A DNA stretch of 64,000 bases from Anaerolineaceae bacterium (GTDB lineage: Bacteria > Chloroflexota > Anaerolineae > Anaerolineales > Villigracilaceae): NCBI GenBank assembly GCA_009772985.1, contig WOUS01000008.1:91332-155331 (forward strand), read 5' to 3'. A model generated the notes under the pieces. The model was not told where the DNA came from and made no database searches. It was given only the letters and a program-made list of their open reading frames with translations. The translations under genes and the position numbers were made by a program. Of this stretch, positions 32,517-40,170 are shown one piece after another. Position 1 is the stretch's first letter, and every line of letters starts with the position of its first letter.

Positions 32517-32984
32517 TCACTCGATCTTCAAAATCTTCAACCTGATCTTCCCGCCCGGCGTTTCGGCCTCGACCGTTTCGCCGGGTTTGCGGTCCATCAG
32601 GGCGCGCCCGATGGGGGATTCGTGCGAGATCTTCCCGGCGCGCGGATCGGCTTCCTTTGCCCCGACCATGTAGAAAACCTCCGGGTCGAAGCCAGACTCC
32701 TGCACGGTGACGTGCGTCCCGACCGCGACCATGTTCTTCGGGCCGCTGGTTGCCTCGACGATGGTGGCGCTGCGCAGGAGGAATTCCAGTTCCTGGATGC
32801 GCCCCTCGAGGAAGCCCTGGTCTTCCTTGGCCTTGTGGTAGTCGGCATTCTCCGACAGGTCGCCCATCTGGATGGCGGAGCGGAGACGTTTGGCCAGCGC
32901 CTCACGCTGGGGGCCGCGCAGGTTTTCCAGTTCGGCTTTGATCTTGGCTTCGCCTTCGGCGGTGAGATAGGTTTTTTCGGGCAT
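32517..32984 (-). CDS. greA: transcription elongation factor GreA
   Basis: Rescues backtracked RNA polymerase by stimulating transcript cleavage. It has 155 residues: N-terminal coiled coil with the tip acidic region (MGDLSENADYHKAKEDQGFLEGRI) and a C-terminal FKBP-like domain (ISHESPIGRALMDRKPGETV). Length and motifs are typical. First gene after a strand switch; dgt lies 15 bases upstream on the same strand. Confidence 0.95.
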   Translation of the reverse strand: MPEKTYLTAEGEAKIKAELENLRGPQREALAKRLRSAIQMGDLSENADYHKAKEDQGFLEGRIQELEFLLRSATIVEATSGPKNMVAVGTHVTVQESGFDPEVFYMVGAKEADPRAGKISHESPIGRALMDRKPGETVEAETPGGKIRLKILKIE

Positions 32985-32999
32985 GTTTGTCTCGTTGGA

Positions 33000-34148
33000 T
33001 TACGGTCTCAAAAACGGATCGTGCAGGCGGGCGTGCTCGTCAATCGCGTAGCGGTCGGTCATCCCGGCCACGTAATCACAGATGGTGCGCTCCAGGCCGC
33101 GTTTCTCGACCCATTGTTGGACGTGGTCCGGCAGGATGAGCGGCTCGGCCTTGTAGGCGGCGAACAGGTCCTCGATGATGTGCCCGGCCTTGACCTGCAT
33201 CCGCACCACGCGGAAATGCCGGTAGAGTTTGGTGTACAGGAAATCCTTCAGTTCCCGGTTGCGGCGCTGCATGTCCTCGCTGTAGCCGATGACGTTGTGC
33301 TTCAGTTTCTGCACATCCAGCGGCGACTTGGCCGCGCTTTCCTTCAGGCGGGCGTCGGTGGCCTGGATCATGTCGGTCGCCAGCAGGCCGACCAGGTCGC
33401 GGATCATGCGGTGGCGTTCCAAGTCCTGCAAAATGGGGCCGCGCCATTTGTGTGACTCCACCATGATCTCCCACAGGGCAATGCCCTCCAGCATGTGCGG
33501 CGTGACCATGCCGGAACGCAGGCCGTCGTCCAGGTCGTGGGTGGTGTAGGCCAGTTCGTCGGCCACGTTGCAGATCTGCGTCTCCAGGTTGCCGCGCAGG
33601 TCGGGGCTGAATTCGCGGGCGTCGGTCACATCGTATTCCGACTCGTGCTTGACCATGCCCTCGCGCGTCTCCCAGGTCAGGTTCAGGCCGGGGAACTCGG
33701 GGTAGCGCTGTTCCAGTTCGGTGACGATGCGCAGCGACTGCTTGTTGTGGTCGAACCCGCCGAAGTCTTTCATCAACTTTTGCAGCGTGGACTCTCCGGC
33801 GTGGCCGAACGGCGAGTGGCCCAGGTCGTGCGCCAGGCAGATGGCCTCCACCAGGTCTTCGTTCGCGCCCAGGGCGCGGGCAATCGTCCGCCCGATCTGC
33901 GCCACCTCCAGCGTGTGCGTCAGCCGGGTGCGGAAATAGTCGCCCTCGAAATTGATGAACACCTGCGTCTTGTACTCCAGCCGCCGGAAGGCGGTGGTGT
34001 GCAGGATGCGGTCGCGGTCACGCTGGAAGGCGGTGCGGTAGTCCGGCTCGTTGTCCAGGTAGGCGCGGCCCTTCGAGTCCTTGCTGCGCGCGGCGTAGGG
34101 GGCAAGGCTGCGGTGTTCGATCTCTTCGAGGTCCTGGCGTGTGTACAT
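33000..34148 (-). CDS. dgt: deoxyguanosinetriphosphate triphosphohydrolase-like protein
   Basis: HD-domain dNTPase (382 residues), hydrolysing dGTP or other dNTPs to nucleoside and triphosphate. HD motif residues: RLTHTLEVAQIGR (His), AICLAHDLGHSPFGHAGE (His-Asp), and DELAYTTHDLDDGLRSG (Asp). ATG 34146-34148 follows AGAGAGAAAC; the longer in-frame start falls in a palindrome (34168-34209). It precedes greA by 15 bases on the minus strand. Confidence 0.92.
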   Translation of the reverse strand: MYTRQDLEEIEHRSLAPYAARSKDSKGRAYLDNEPDYRTAFQRDRDRILHTTAFRRLEYKTQVFINFEGDYFRTRLTHTLEVAQIGRTIARALGANEDLVEAICLAHDLGHSPFGHAGESTLQKLMKDFGGFDHNKQSLRIVTELEQRYPEFPGLNLTWETREGMVKHESEYDVTDAREFSPDLRGNLETQICNVADELAYTTHDLDDGLRSGMVTPHMLEGIALWEIMVESHKWRGPILQDLERHRMIRDLVGLLATDMIQATDARLKESAAKSPLDVQKLKHNVIGYSEDMQRRNRELKDFLYTKLYRHFRVVRMQVKAGHIIEDLFAAYKAEPLILPDHVQQWVEKRGLERTICDYVAGMTDRYAIDEHARLHDPFLRP

Positions 34149-34167
34149 TGTTTCTCTCTTGAAACGA

Positions 34168-34209
34168 ACCCTTGCGAAGGCTTTTGTGCGAATCTCCCTT
34201 CGCAAGGGT
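34168..34209. repeat. perfect inverted repeat upstream of dgt
   Basis: ACCCTTGCGAAGG (34168-34180) and CCTTCGCAAGGGT (34197-34209) form a perfect 13-bp stem with a 16-base loop. It lies between the isopentenyl phosphate kinase stop and the dgt start on the minus strand, as a terminator-like or attenuator-like hairpin. Confidence 0.7.
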
Positions 34210-34245
34210 GGTGGAACGTCAGTTTATCGCGGGACGGATGGCCTG

Positions 34246-35061
34246 TCAACGATGCAGGCGCGTGCCCGGGCTGGCTCCCAGCAGGGCGCGGCGGACGGCG
34301 TCCGGTTCCTCGCCGGAGAAGATGACCGCTTCGAGACCGGGGACCTGCTCCACAAGTTCCAGCATCCCGGCAACTTTGGACTGCATCCCGCCGGTCACGT
34401 CTGCGCCCGCCTGTCCTGGCCGACAGGCCAGGGCGGCTCTGCCCGGACCGTTCGCCTGCCGCGCCAAATCTTGCGGAGTCATCTCCTCGAGCAATTTTGT
34501 CCGCTCCGGGAAGTGTTCCCACACCCCGGCTTCCAGCCCGGCCAGCAGGATGCGCTCCGGCTTGAGCGTGCGCGCCAGGTGGGCGAACAGGTCCTCGGTC
34601 GAGAGGATCGTCCCGCCGCGCGCGTCGTCGAAAACCACGTCTCCGTGAACGACGGGGAGCAGTCCGTTCGCCAGCGCCGACTGGAGCGGATAAATGTCCC
34701 AGATGAACGCTTTGCCGTCGTGGGCGGTGACGGAGGCGGCGGGGGAAAGGGTCAGGGCGGGCAGGCCGGCGCGGCGCAGCGCGTCCACGACGAGGCGGTT
34801 CAGGGTCGAGGCCTGGTACCAAACCTCGGCGAAGCCGCGCCAGGCTCCCGGTCCGGATACGCCGTGGCGGGTGTCGAACCGGCTGGCGGCTTCGTGTCCA
34901 AAGGAGCCGGAGCCGTGTCCCAGCACCAGGCGCAGGTCGGCGTCTTCTTTCAACGCCGCGGCGATCTGTCTGGCGAGGTCGTCCAGCCGTTCGGGGCGGG
35001 GGGTGTAGGGGCGGGTCTTGTCGGTGATGAGCGAGCCGCCGAGTTTGAGGAAGGTGAGCAT
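34246..35061 (-). CDS. isopentenyl phosphate kinase
   Basis: Amino acid kinase superfamily, 271 residues. It should phosphorylate isopentenyl phosphate to IPP, the last step of the alternative mevalonate pathway known from archaea and some Chloroflexi. Motifs: FLKLGGSLITDK (P-loop-like start), GHGSGSFGH with the family-specific His56, VVHGDVVFDDARGGTILSTEDLF, and DVTGGMQSKV. Before DVTGGM is a stretch rich in Gly/Ala/Arg/Pro (ANGPGRAALACRPGQAG) encoded by palindromic DNA (34415-34432), probably an insert. The alternative, a uridylate or acetylglutamate kinase, is less likely because of the GSFGH motif. Confidence 0.85.
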   Translation of the reverse strand: MLTFLKLGGSLITDKTRPYTPRPERLDDLARQIAAALKEDADLRLVLGHGSGSFGHEAASRFDTRHGVSGPGAWRGFAEVWYQASTLNRLVVDALRRAGLPALTLSPAASVTAHDGKAFIWDIYPLQSALANGLLPVVHGDVVFDDARGGTILSTEDLFAHLARTLKPERILLAGLEAGVWEHFPERTKLLEEMTPQDLARQANGPGRAALACRPGQAGADVTGGMQSKVAGMLELVEQVPGLEAVIFSGEEPDAVRRALLGASPGTRLHR

Positions 35062-35148
35062 GGGGAAAATGTAGCACGTTCCCCGGCGGGCGTCAAGCGG
35101 GGTTCTGATGTTCGGACTTAATTTTGGACAGAGGGTTTCGCAAGTATT

Positions 35149-35219
35149 TTTGCAGCGGATTTTCGCGGATTACGCGGATTCTTCTTGCTCTTTCCGCGAG
35201 AATCCGCGCAATCCGCGGC
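35149..35219. repeat. imperfect palindrome of GCGGATT units
   Basis: AGCGGATTTTCGCGGATTACG on the left pairs with GAATCCGCGCAATCCGC on the right. It lies between divergent genes. It shares the CGCGGA/TCCGCG core with family A but not its full pattern. Confidence 0.6.
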
Positions 35220-35251
35220 GAAAGAATTGGTTGATCGAGAATCCCCTGTGC

Positions 35252-35257
35252 TATAAT
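35252..35257 (+). promoter_or_regulatory. -10 box, probably leaderless transcript
   Basis: TATAAT at 35252-35257 lies 8 bases before ATG 35265, so transcription would start at or next to the start codon. Possible -35 elements are TTGGTT (35227, 19-base spacer) or TTGATC (35231, 15-base spacer). Confidence 0.5.
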
Positions 35258-35264
35258 TTCGCCA

Positions 35265-36149
35265 ATGAATCTCGACATCCATTCCGCGATGGTGACGGTG
35301 TACATCCTGATCGGGCTGGGGGCGGCGGCCCTGCTCTGGACCGGCATCCGCTCCATCCGCGCCGCACGCAGCGTGACCTTCTACCGCATCCGCGGCCAGC
35401 GCATGGCGGGCGGCTGGCGGACGGTTTTTGCCGCGCTCCTGCTGGTGGTGCTGGCGTTTTTCCTTCTGCAAAAAGGGGAGTCGGTGGCCTACCAGTATTT
35501 CCCGCCCAGCCCAACCATTTCGCGGACGCCGACCATCACGCTCACGCCGACCATCTCCCTGACCCCGACCATCACGCTGACGCCGACCATCACCCTGACC
35601 CCGGCCATCAGCGACACGCCCACGCCTCCTGCTGTGCCCGCCGAGGTTGCAACGTTGTTCGTCAGCACCATCACGCCGAACCCCGGCGCGGTCATCAGCC
35701 CGCTGGAGTTTTCGCAACTCATGGAGCGCTCACGGGCGGTCAACCCGGCGGCGCTTTTCTACAACCCCATCGGGCACATGTACGCGGTTTTCTCCTACGA
35801 CAAACTGACCCCCGGCGTGCAATGGACGGCAGTCTGGGTCCGGGACGGGATGCTGGTCTACTACGAGACCAAGCCGTGGGACGGCACGACCGGCGGCTAC
35901 GGGTACACCGACTGGAACCCCGCGCCGGAAGAGTGGCTGCCGGGAACGTATACGGTGGCGATCTTCGTGGGCATGGATTTCAAGGTGGCCGGGCAGTTCA
36001 CCGTGCGCGGCGACGCGCCGACCCGGGTCCCGACCGCCACGCAGACGCCCACGCCGACCATCTCACTGACGCCCACCATCACGCTGACCCCCACCATTAC
36101 GCGGACGCCGCGTCCCACCGACACGCGCTGGCCGACGCCGACACCCTAA
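35265..36149 (+). CDS. membrane protein with TPTI-type repeats, unknown function
   Basis: 294 residues: two N-terminal membrane helices (~9-28 and ~50-68), a first repeat stretch of T-P-T-I-(T/S)-L units (~83-115), a globular extracytoplasmic domain (~125-250, with AVFSYDKLTPGVQWTAVWVRDG and YETKPWDGTTGGYGYT), and a second T-P-T-I repeat tail to the end. The repeats resemble the Thr/Pro tethers in other surface proteins here and may be O-glycosylated. The globular part is not recognised. Confidence 0.75.
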   Translation: MNLDIHSAMVTVYILIGLGAAALLWTGIRSIRAARSVTFYRIRGQRMAGGWRTVFAALLLVVLAFFLLQKGESVAYQYFPPSPTISRTPTITLTPTISLTPTITLTPTITLTPAISDTPTPPAVPAEVATLFVSTITPNPGAVISPLEFSQLMERSRAVNPAALFYNPIGHMYAVFSYDKLTPGVQWTAVWVRDGMLVYYETKPWDGTTGGYGYTDWNPAPEEWLPGTYTVAIFVGMDFKVAGQFTVRGDAPTRVPTATQTPTPTISLTPTITLTPTITRTPRPTDTRWPTPTP

Positions 36150-36165
36150 CCATCCAGGAGATTTT

Positions 36166-36648
36166 ATGGAGCAGAAAGCCTTTCAGGATTACTACCCCGA
36201 ACTGTTCGCCCAGTGTTACGGATGCGGTTCGCTGAACGCGCGCGGGCATCAAATCAAGACGTATTGGGACGGCGAGGAGTCGGTCAGCCGCTTCCTCCCC
36301 GAACCCTATCACACCGCGCTGCCCGGTTACGTGTACGGCGGACTCATCGCCTCGCTGGTTGATTGCCATTCCACCGGGACTGCCGCCGCGGCGGCCTACC
36401 GCGCCGCGGGCCGTTCCATGGACTCCGAGCCTGCCTTCCGTTTCCTGACCGCGTCCCTGAAAGTGGACTATCTCAAGCCGACCCCGCTCGGCGTGGAACT
36501 CGAATTGCGCGGCAAGGTGAAAGAGATCAAAGGCCGCAAAGTGGTCATCGAGACAACCGTCTCGGCGCGAGGCGTGGTCACTGCCCGCGGGGAAGTGGTG
36601 GCGGTGCAGGCGCCGGAGTCGCTGGTTCAGGAATTGCTGGGAAAGTAG
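36166..36648 (+). CDS. PaaI-type hotdog-fold thioesterase
   Basis: 160 residues of the hotdog superfamily. The segment C-Y-G-C-G-S-L-N near the N-terminus and YVYGGLIASLVDCHSTGTAAAA (HGG-like helix with Asp) are typical of the 4HBT/PaaI group; FRFLTASLKVDYLKPTPLG is the following conserved strand. It should hydrolyse an acyl-CoA thioester; substrate unknown. GGAG lies 10 bases before ATG. It follows the TPTI protein by 16 bases. Confidence 0.85.
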   Translation: MEQKAFQDYYPELFAQCYGCGSLNARGHQIKTYWDGEESVSRFLPEPYHTALPGYVYGGLIASLVDCHSTGTAAAAAYRAAGRSMDSEPAFRFLTASLKVDYLKPTPLGVELELRGKVKEIKGRKVVIETTVSARGVVTARGEVVAVQAPESLVQELLGK

Positions 36649-36722
36649 TGTGTATTGCGTAATCCGTAAAACGTAAACGAGTCATGGCTGCATGGCTCGT
36701 TTTGTTTTCGAAAGCAGTTCTG

Positions 36723-37616
36723 TTAGATGGCTTTTTGCTTCTCTGCCAGATTCAGCGCGACCGCGATCTTTGCCCCCAGTTTGGCGTTGTTGAGCAGGAG
36801 CGCCAGGTTGGAGCGCAGGGACTCGCCGCCGGTCAGTTCGGACAGCCGCCCAAGCAGGAAGGGGGTCAGCGCCTGCCCGCGGACGCCCTGCGCGCGGGCT
36901 TCACGGCGGGCCTGCTGGATGGCCCTTTTCACTTTTTCCTGCGGGATTTCCTCCTGCTCCGAAAGCGGCTGGCAGACCAGCACCGCGGACTTCATCCCCA
37001 GCCCCCAATGTGCCCGCGCGAAACGGACGACTTCCTCCGGTGTATCCAGCCGGGCGCTGACGGGCAGTCCGCTGCGGCGCGAGTAGAAGGCGGGGAATTC
37101 GTCGGTCCCGTAGCCGATGACGGGGACGGACATCGTTTCCAGGTATTCCAGCGTTGCCGGTAAATCCAATATCGCCTTTGCCCCCGCGCAGACGACGATC
37201 ATCGGCGTATCGGCCAGGACTTGCAAGTCGGCGGAAATGTCCAGCGTCTCCACTTCGTGGACGCCGCCAATCCCGCCCGTGGCGAAGACGCGGATCCCGG
37301 CCCGGTGGGCGGCGAACATCGTCCCGGCAACGGTCGTCCCGCCGGATTCTTTTCTGGCGATGGCGGCCGCGAAGTCCCTCCGGCTGATCTTGCGGACGTC
37401 CTCCAGCCCGGCGAGGCGCTCCAGTTCGGCGTCCGTAAGGCCGACGCGGATCTCCCCGTCCAGCACGGCGACGGTGGCGGGCGTCGCTCCGTTCTCGCGG
37501 ACGACGCGCTGCATGTCGCGCGCCAGCGTCAGATTTTGCGGGCGCGGCAGTCCGTGGGTGAGGACGGTGGATTCGAGGGCGAGGGGTGGATGGAGGAGAA
37601 GGTGGTTGTTATCCAT
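36723..37616 (-). CDS. psuG: pseudouridine-5'-phosphate glycosidase
   Basis: Splits pseudouridine 5'-phosphate to uracil and ribose 5-phosphate. It has 297 residues with LALESTVLTHGLPRPQNLT, the GEIRVGL strand, FATGGIGGVH, and GAKAILDLPATLEYLET holding the catalytic Lys. Length is typical. The gene's 5' end overlaps the 3' end of the S24-like gene by 8 bases, suggesting it is now read from the SPFH cassette promoter. The companion kinase psuK is not present. Confidence 0.93.
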   Translation of the reverse strand: MDNNHLLLHPPLALESTVLTHGLPRPQNLTLARDMQRVVRENGATPATVAVLDGEIRVGLTDAELERLAGLEDVRKISRRDFAAAIARKESGGTTVAGTMFAAHRAGIRVFATGGIGGVHEVETLDISADLQVLADTPMIVVCAGAKAILDLPATLEYLETMSVPVIGYGTDEFPAFYSRRSGLPVSARLDTPEEVVRFARAHWGLGMKSAVLVCQPLSEQEEIPQEKVKRAIQQARREARAQGVRGQALTPFLLGRLSELTGGESLRSNLALLLNNAKLGAKIAVALNLAEKQKAI

Positions 37617-38643
37617 CTCTTTTCGCCACTGCGATGATCACGCCGCGAATATCCACATCGGTCAGAGGAATGTTGTCGATTGTTTCGGTGCTTTCTGACT
37701 TTAGTCCGTCGTTCGTGTATTTTTTAATCACCCCCGCCCGCTCAGCTGGAGTGGGAGGATTATGCAAGTTGGCTATGACAATATTTCCGACTTGCGGCTT
37801 CTGACCCAAATCTGCAAGAACATAGTTGTCGGGTTCAATAGGGATCGGGTTTGCCCGATTCATGCTATTTCCTGCGACTTTAAGCCAGCGATAATCTTTC
37901 CCAGGAACAAGAGTGATTTGGTCACCTTCTCGTAAATTGTATACTTTATGTTTCATTTCATCAAAGTTGACTTCATCAATTGACATTTCGCCGATTTGGC
38001 CGTCATCTAAAATATACTTCCCAACCTTACTGGCGTGGCCTATATCATAGACGCCGTAGATAATGCGTGCTGTCGGCCAAGAGTACGGGCGGGCCCATTT
38101 TTGTTTAGATGATGCATTTTGATACGCGGCGTTCGACGCCGTTGATCGTTCTTCCAGTTCCTTTAGTTTGTCATTAATCCGCCCTGCTACATTTTTTGAA
38201 TACTTGTATTTATTATGAAGGCCTCTGCGATCAGCATCATTTACTATAGCGTTAATTAATTTGAGCGCAGATTTGTATTCTGTAATTGCTTGATCCAGGT
38301 GCTCGTCTCGATAGATGGCGGCCTGCCCCCAGAGTGACAGGGCACGATTCCATCGGTTTCCACAACGGTTAAACTGATTCGCTGCTTTCTCTGCATAAAT
38401 GGCGGCTTGAGGCAGGTCGCCCCAGTGATAATATGAAAAAGATAAGAGCAAATTGCAGAAGGGCACATTTTCGCAGGTTCGAACATCAGCTTCGTAGTCG
38501 GCAACTTTTTCTACCAATTCTTTTATTGCCTCTTCTGTTCCTTTTTTTGACAAGCACAAATTGCCAATTCTTTCAGCAAGCTCTTTCGTAGAAGGCTCTT
38601 CTGTATCGAGGCAATTTATAATCTCCTGAAACTCGTTGTGCAT
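37609..38643 (-). CDS. TPR-like protein with C-terminal S24 (LexA/UmuD-type) peptidase domain
   Basis: 344 residues. The N-terminal ~165 residues are helical with TPR-like repeats (LSFSYYHWGDLPQAAIYAEKAAN, LWGQAAIYRDEHLDQAITEYKSALKL). The C-terminal ~140 residues resemble S24 peptidases: the nucleophile Ser260 in KVAGNSMNRANP and general-base Lys307 in AGVIKKY, with NYVLADLGQKPQVGNIVIA between. No DNA-binding helix-turn-helix is visible, unlike LexA or CI. It is AT-richer than its surroundings and lies downstream of two SPFH genes. It may sense a signal through TPR contacts and self-cleave; that is inference. Confidence 0.78.
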   Translation of the reverse strand: MHNEFQEIINCLDTEEPSTKELAERIGNLCLSKKGTEEAIKELVEKVADYEADVRTCENVPFCNLLLSFSYYHWGDLPQAAIYAEKAANQFNRCGNRWNRALSLWGQAAIYRDEHLDQAITEYKSALKLINAIVNDADRRGLHNKYKYSKNVAGRINDKLKELEERSTASNAAYQNASSKQKWARPYSWPTARIIYGVYDIGHASKVGKYILDDGQIGEMSIDEVNFDEMKHKVYNLREGDQITLVPGKDYRWLKVAGNSMNRANPIPIEPDNYVLADLGQKPQVGNIVIANLHNPPTPAERAGVIKKYTNDGLKSESTETIDNIPLTDVDIRGVIIAVAKRDG

Positions 38644-38733
38644 TTGGCGCTCCTTTTGAAGATGTTCTACAGAAGATACCGTACGATAACATAAGTCATG
38701 ATAGACAAAAGCTGGATTTGACAGACCTGTGCG

Positions 38734-40170
38734 CTATTTCTTGTCTTGTAGAAAATTCTGAAGTTTTTCCAGTGTTTCCATCGCCTCTTTGGGGAGAGAT
38801 GCTCTAACATAGGTGTCCACTAGGCTGTTTTCAAGCATACCAGAAAGCGATAGTAGAAGCGGTTCGCGCATATGCTGGGCATCCACCTTTTCCAAACTCT
38901 CGGTGATAGCTCGTATCATATCCCTTTGCGCTTCTGCGCGCGCCTTTTCTTGCGTACGAATTCTGTAGGCTTTGGCTTCTCCCTCCGTAATAACATTGCG
39001 ACTTTTCCATTCAGCGCTCCAGTTTTCCGTCCATTGGCGATCGATAGCAAGGGATTTATCCACCCTAACTATTTGAAGGCTGATAAGCTGGCTCCCCAGC
39101 CGTTCAATATCCTTATTGACCCTTTCTCGTATCAGATCGCGCAGCTCAGCGGAGAGAAGTTGCATTGTCAACCTTTCTAGATCTGCCCCCTGAAATTGTT
39201 GCTTCACCATCTCGGGTTGCGTTTGGTAAATTGTTTCGCCGCGTAACAGGTCGTTAATAGTATTGCTATATACATGTGTTCTTATATGGCCCTCTATATT
39301 GCCAACGATACCGGCAAGCCAATCGTACTTTTCCAGTTGGCCGTCTTTGCCCAGGCGAACAGCAGCAGTTTCAACGGCCTTCTGAACGGCCGGTTCATAA
39401 AATGGGTAAACTCGCTTCTCGGTTTCTTGGGTGTCCTTTGTATTTTGTGATTTCTCCGCGTCTTTGGCTGCCAAGAGTTGGCATTCCAAGCGAATGTGCA
39501 TATTTAGTTTTATGCCGTCTTTGGTCCAAGCCTCAACTTCTATTTCTTTGATCTGGGGGCGCAGGTCAATAATATCCCGGACAGTTTCGTAGCGCTCTAG
39601 GAACGCGATTCCCGAACCGACTACACGCGAAAATTTGCCACCTCGTTCCAGATAAACTGCATAGCCATCATATACAATCAATTTTGCCGGACCTCCCAAC
39701 GAATACGCCCAGGAGAATTTGCTATCCAGCCTGTCTTTATCGACAACTATAAATGGGTAGGTAATGGTCATGGCAAGAAAACGCGGTACGGGCGGAACAC
39801 CAAAAACGCGCCGTTTAACCAAGTGCGCTACTTCGCTTTCGTCAACAAGAGCATAGAAAGTTTTTGTGAATTTCCTCGCGATGCCGGAAACAATTCTTAG
39901 ACCGGCAAATTCTAGCGCAAGAGGGCTGATAACAACCAAAAAACCAGCAATAAGAGTCATTATTTCGGTAAACGCGCTTTGGTTTGCCGGTGGTAGTTTA
40001 TTAGAGAGATAAAATAGGAAGAATGCCAGGTAAATTGTTGCGATGACAAACCCCGTCCCAAGAATGATCACAAAGGTCGTAATACGATTTAAATCCTGCC
40101 AGTTTGATTCTTCCGCCGTGTATAAAGACTGCTGGTTGCTTGTTTGATGGGAACGATCGTTGTTAATCAT
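38734..40170 (-). CDS. SPFH/band-7-like membrane protein, second of a pair
   Basis: 478 residues. Two N-terminal membrane helices (~28-55 and ~65-85), then an SPFH-like domain (~140-330) with the pattern GKFSRVVGSGIAFLERYETV, IDLRPQIKEIEVEAWTKDGI, and a charged coiled-coil segment (~385-425, ITEGEAKAYRIRTQEKARAEAQRD) typical of flotillin/prohibitin proteins. Such proteins form ring assemblies on membranes. It is paralogous to the upstream gene, whose stop overlaps its start (ATGA). AT-rich relative to the window. Confidence 0.78.
   Translation of the reverse strand: MINNDRSHQTSNQQSLYTAEESNWQDLNRITTFVIILGTGFVIATIYLAFFLFYLSNKLPPANQSAFTEIMTLIAGFLVVISPLALEFAGLRIVSGIARKFTKTFYALVDESEVAHLVKRRVFGVPPVPRFLAMTITYPFIVVDKDRLDSKFSWAYSLGGPAKLIVYDGYAVYLERGGKFSRVVGSGIAFLERYETVRDIIDLRPQIKEIEVEAWTKDGIKLNMHIRLECQLLAAKDAEKSQNTKDTQETEKRVYPFYEPAVQKAVETAAVRLGKDGQLEKYDWLAGIVGNIEGHIRTHVYSNTINDLLRGETIYQTQPEMVKQQFQGADLERLTMQLLSAELRDLIRERVNKDIERLGSQLISLQIVRVDKSLAIDRQWTENWSAEWKSRNVITEGEAKAYRIRTQEKARAEAQRDMIRAITESLEKVDAQHMREPLLLSLSGMLENSLVDTYVRASLPKEAMETLEKLQNFLQDKK

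Noticed and set aside
35517-35610. Tandem ACGCTGACGCCGACCATC-like units considered as a CRISPR-like or minisatellite array
   Set aside because: The units are degenerate codons for a T-P-T-I-(T/S)-L protein repeat inside a gene; there are no spacers.
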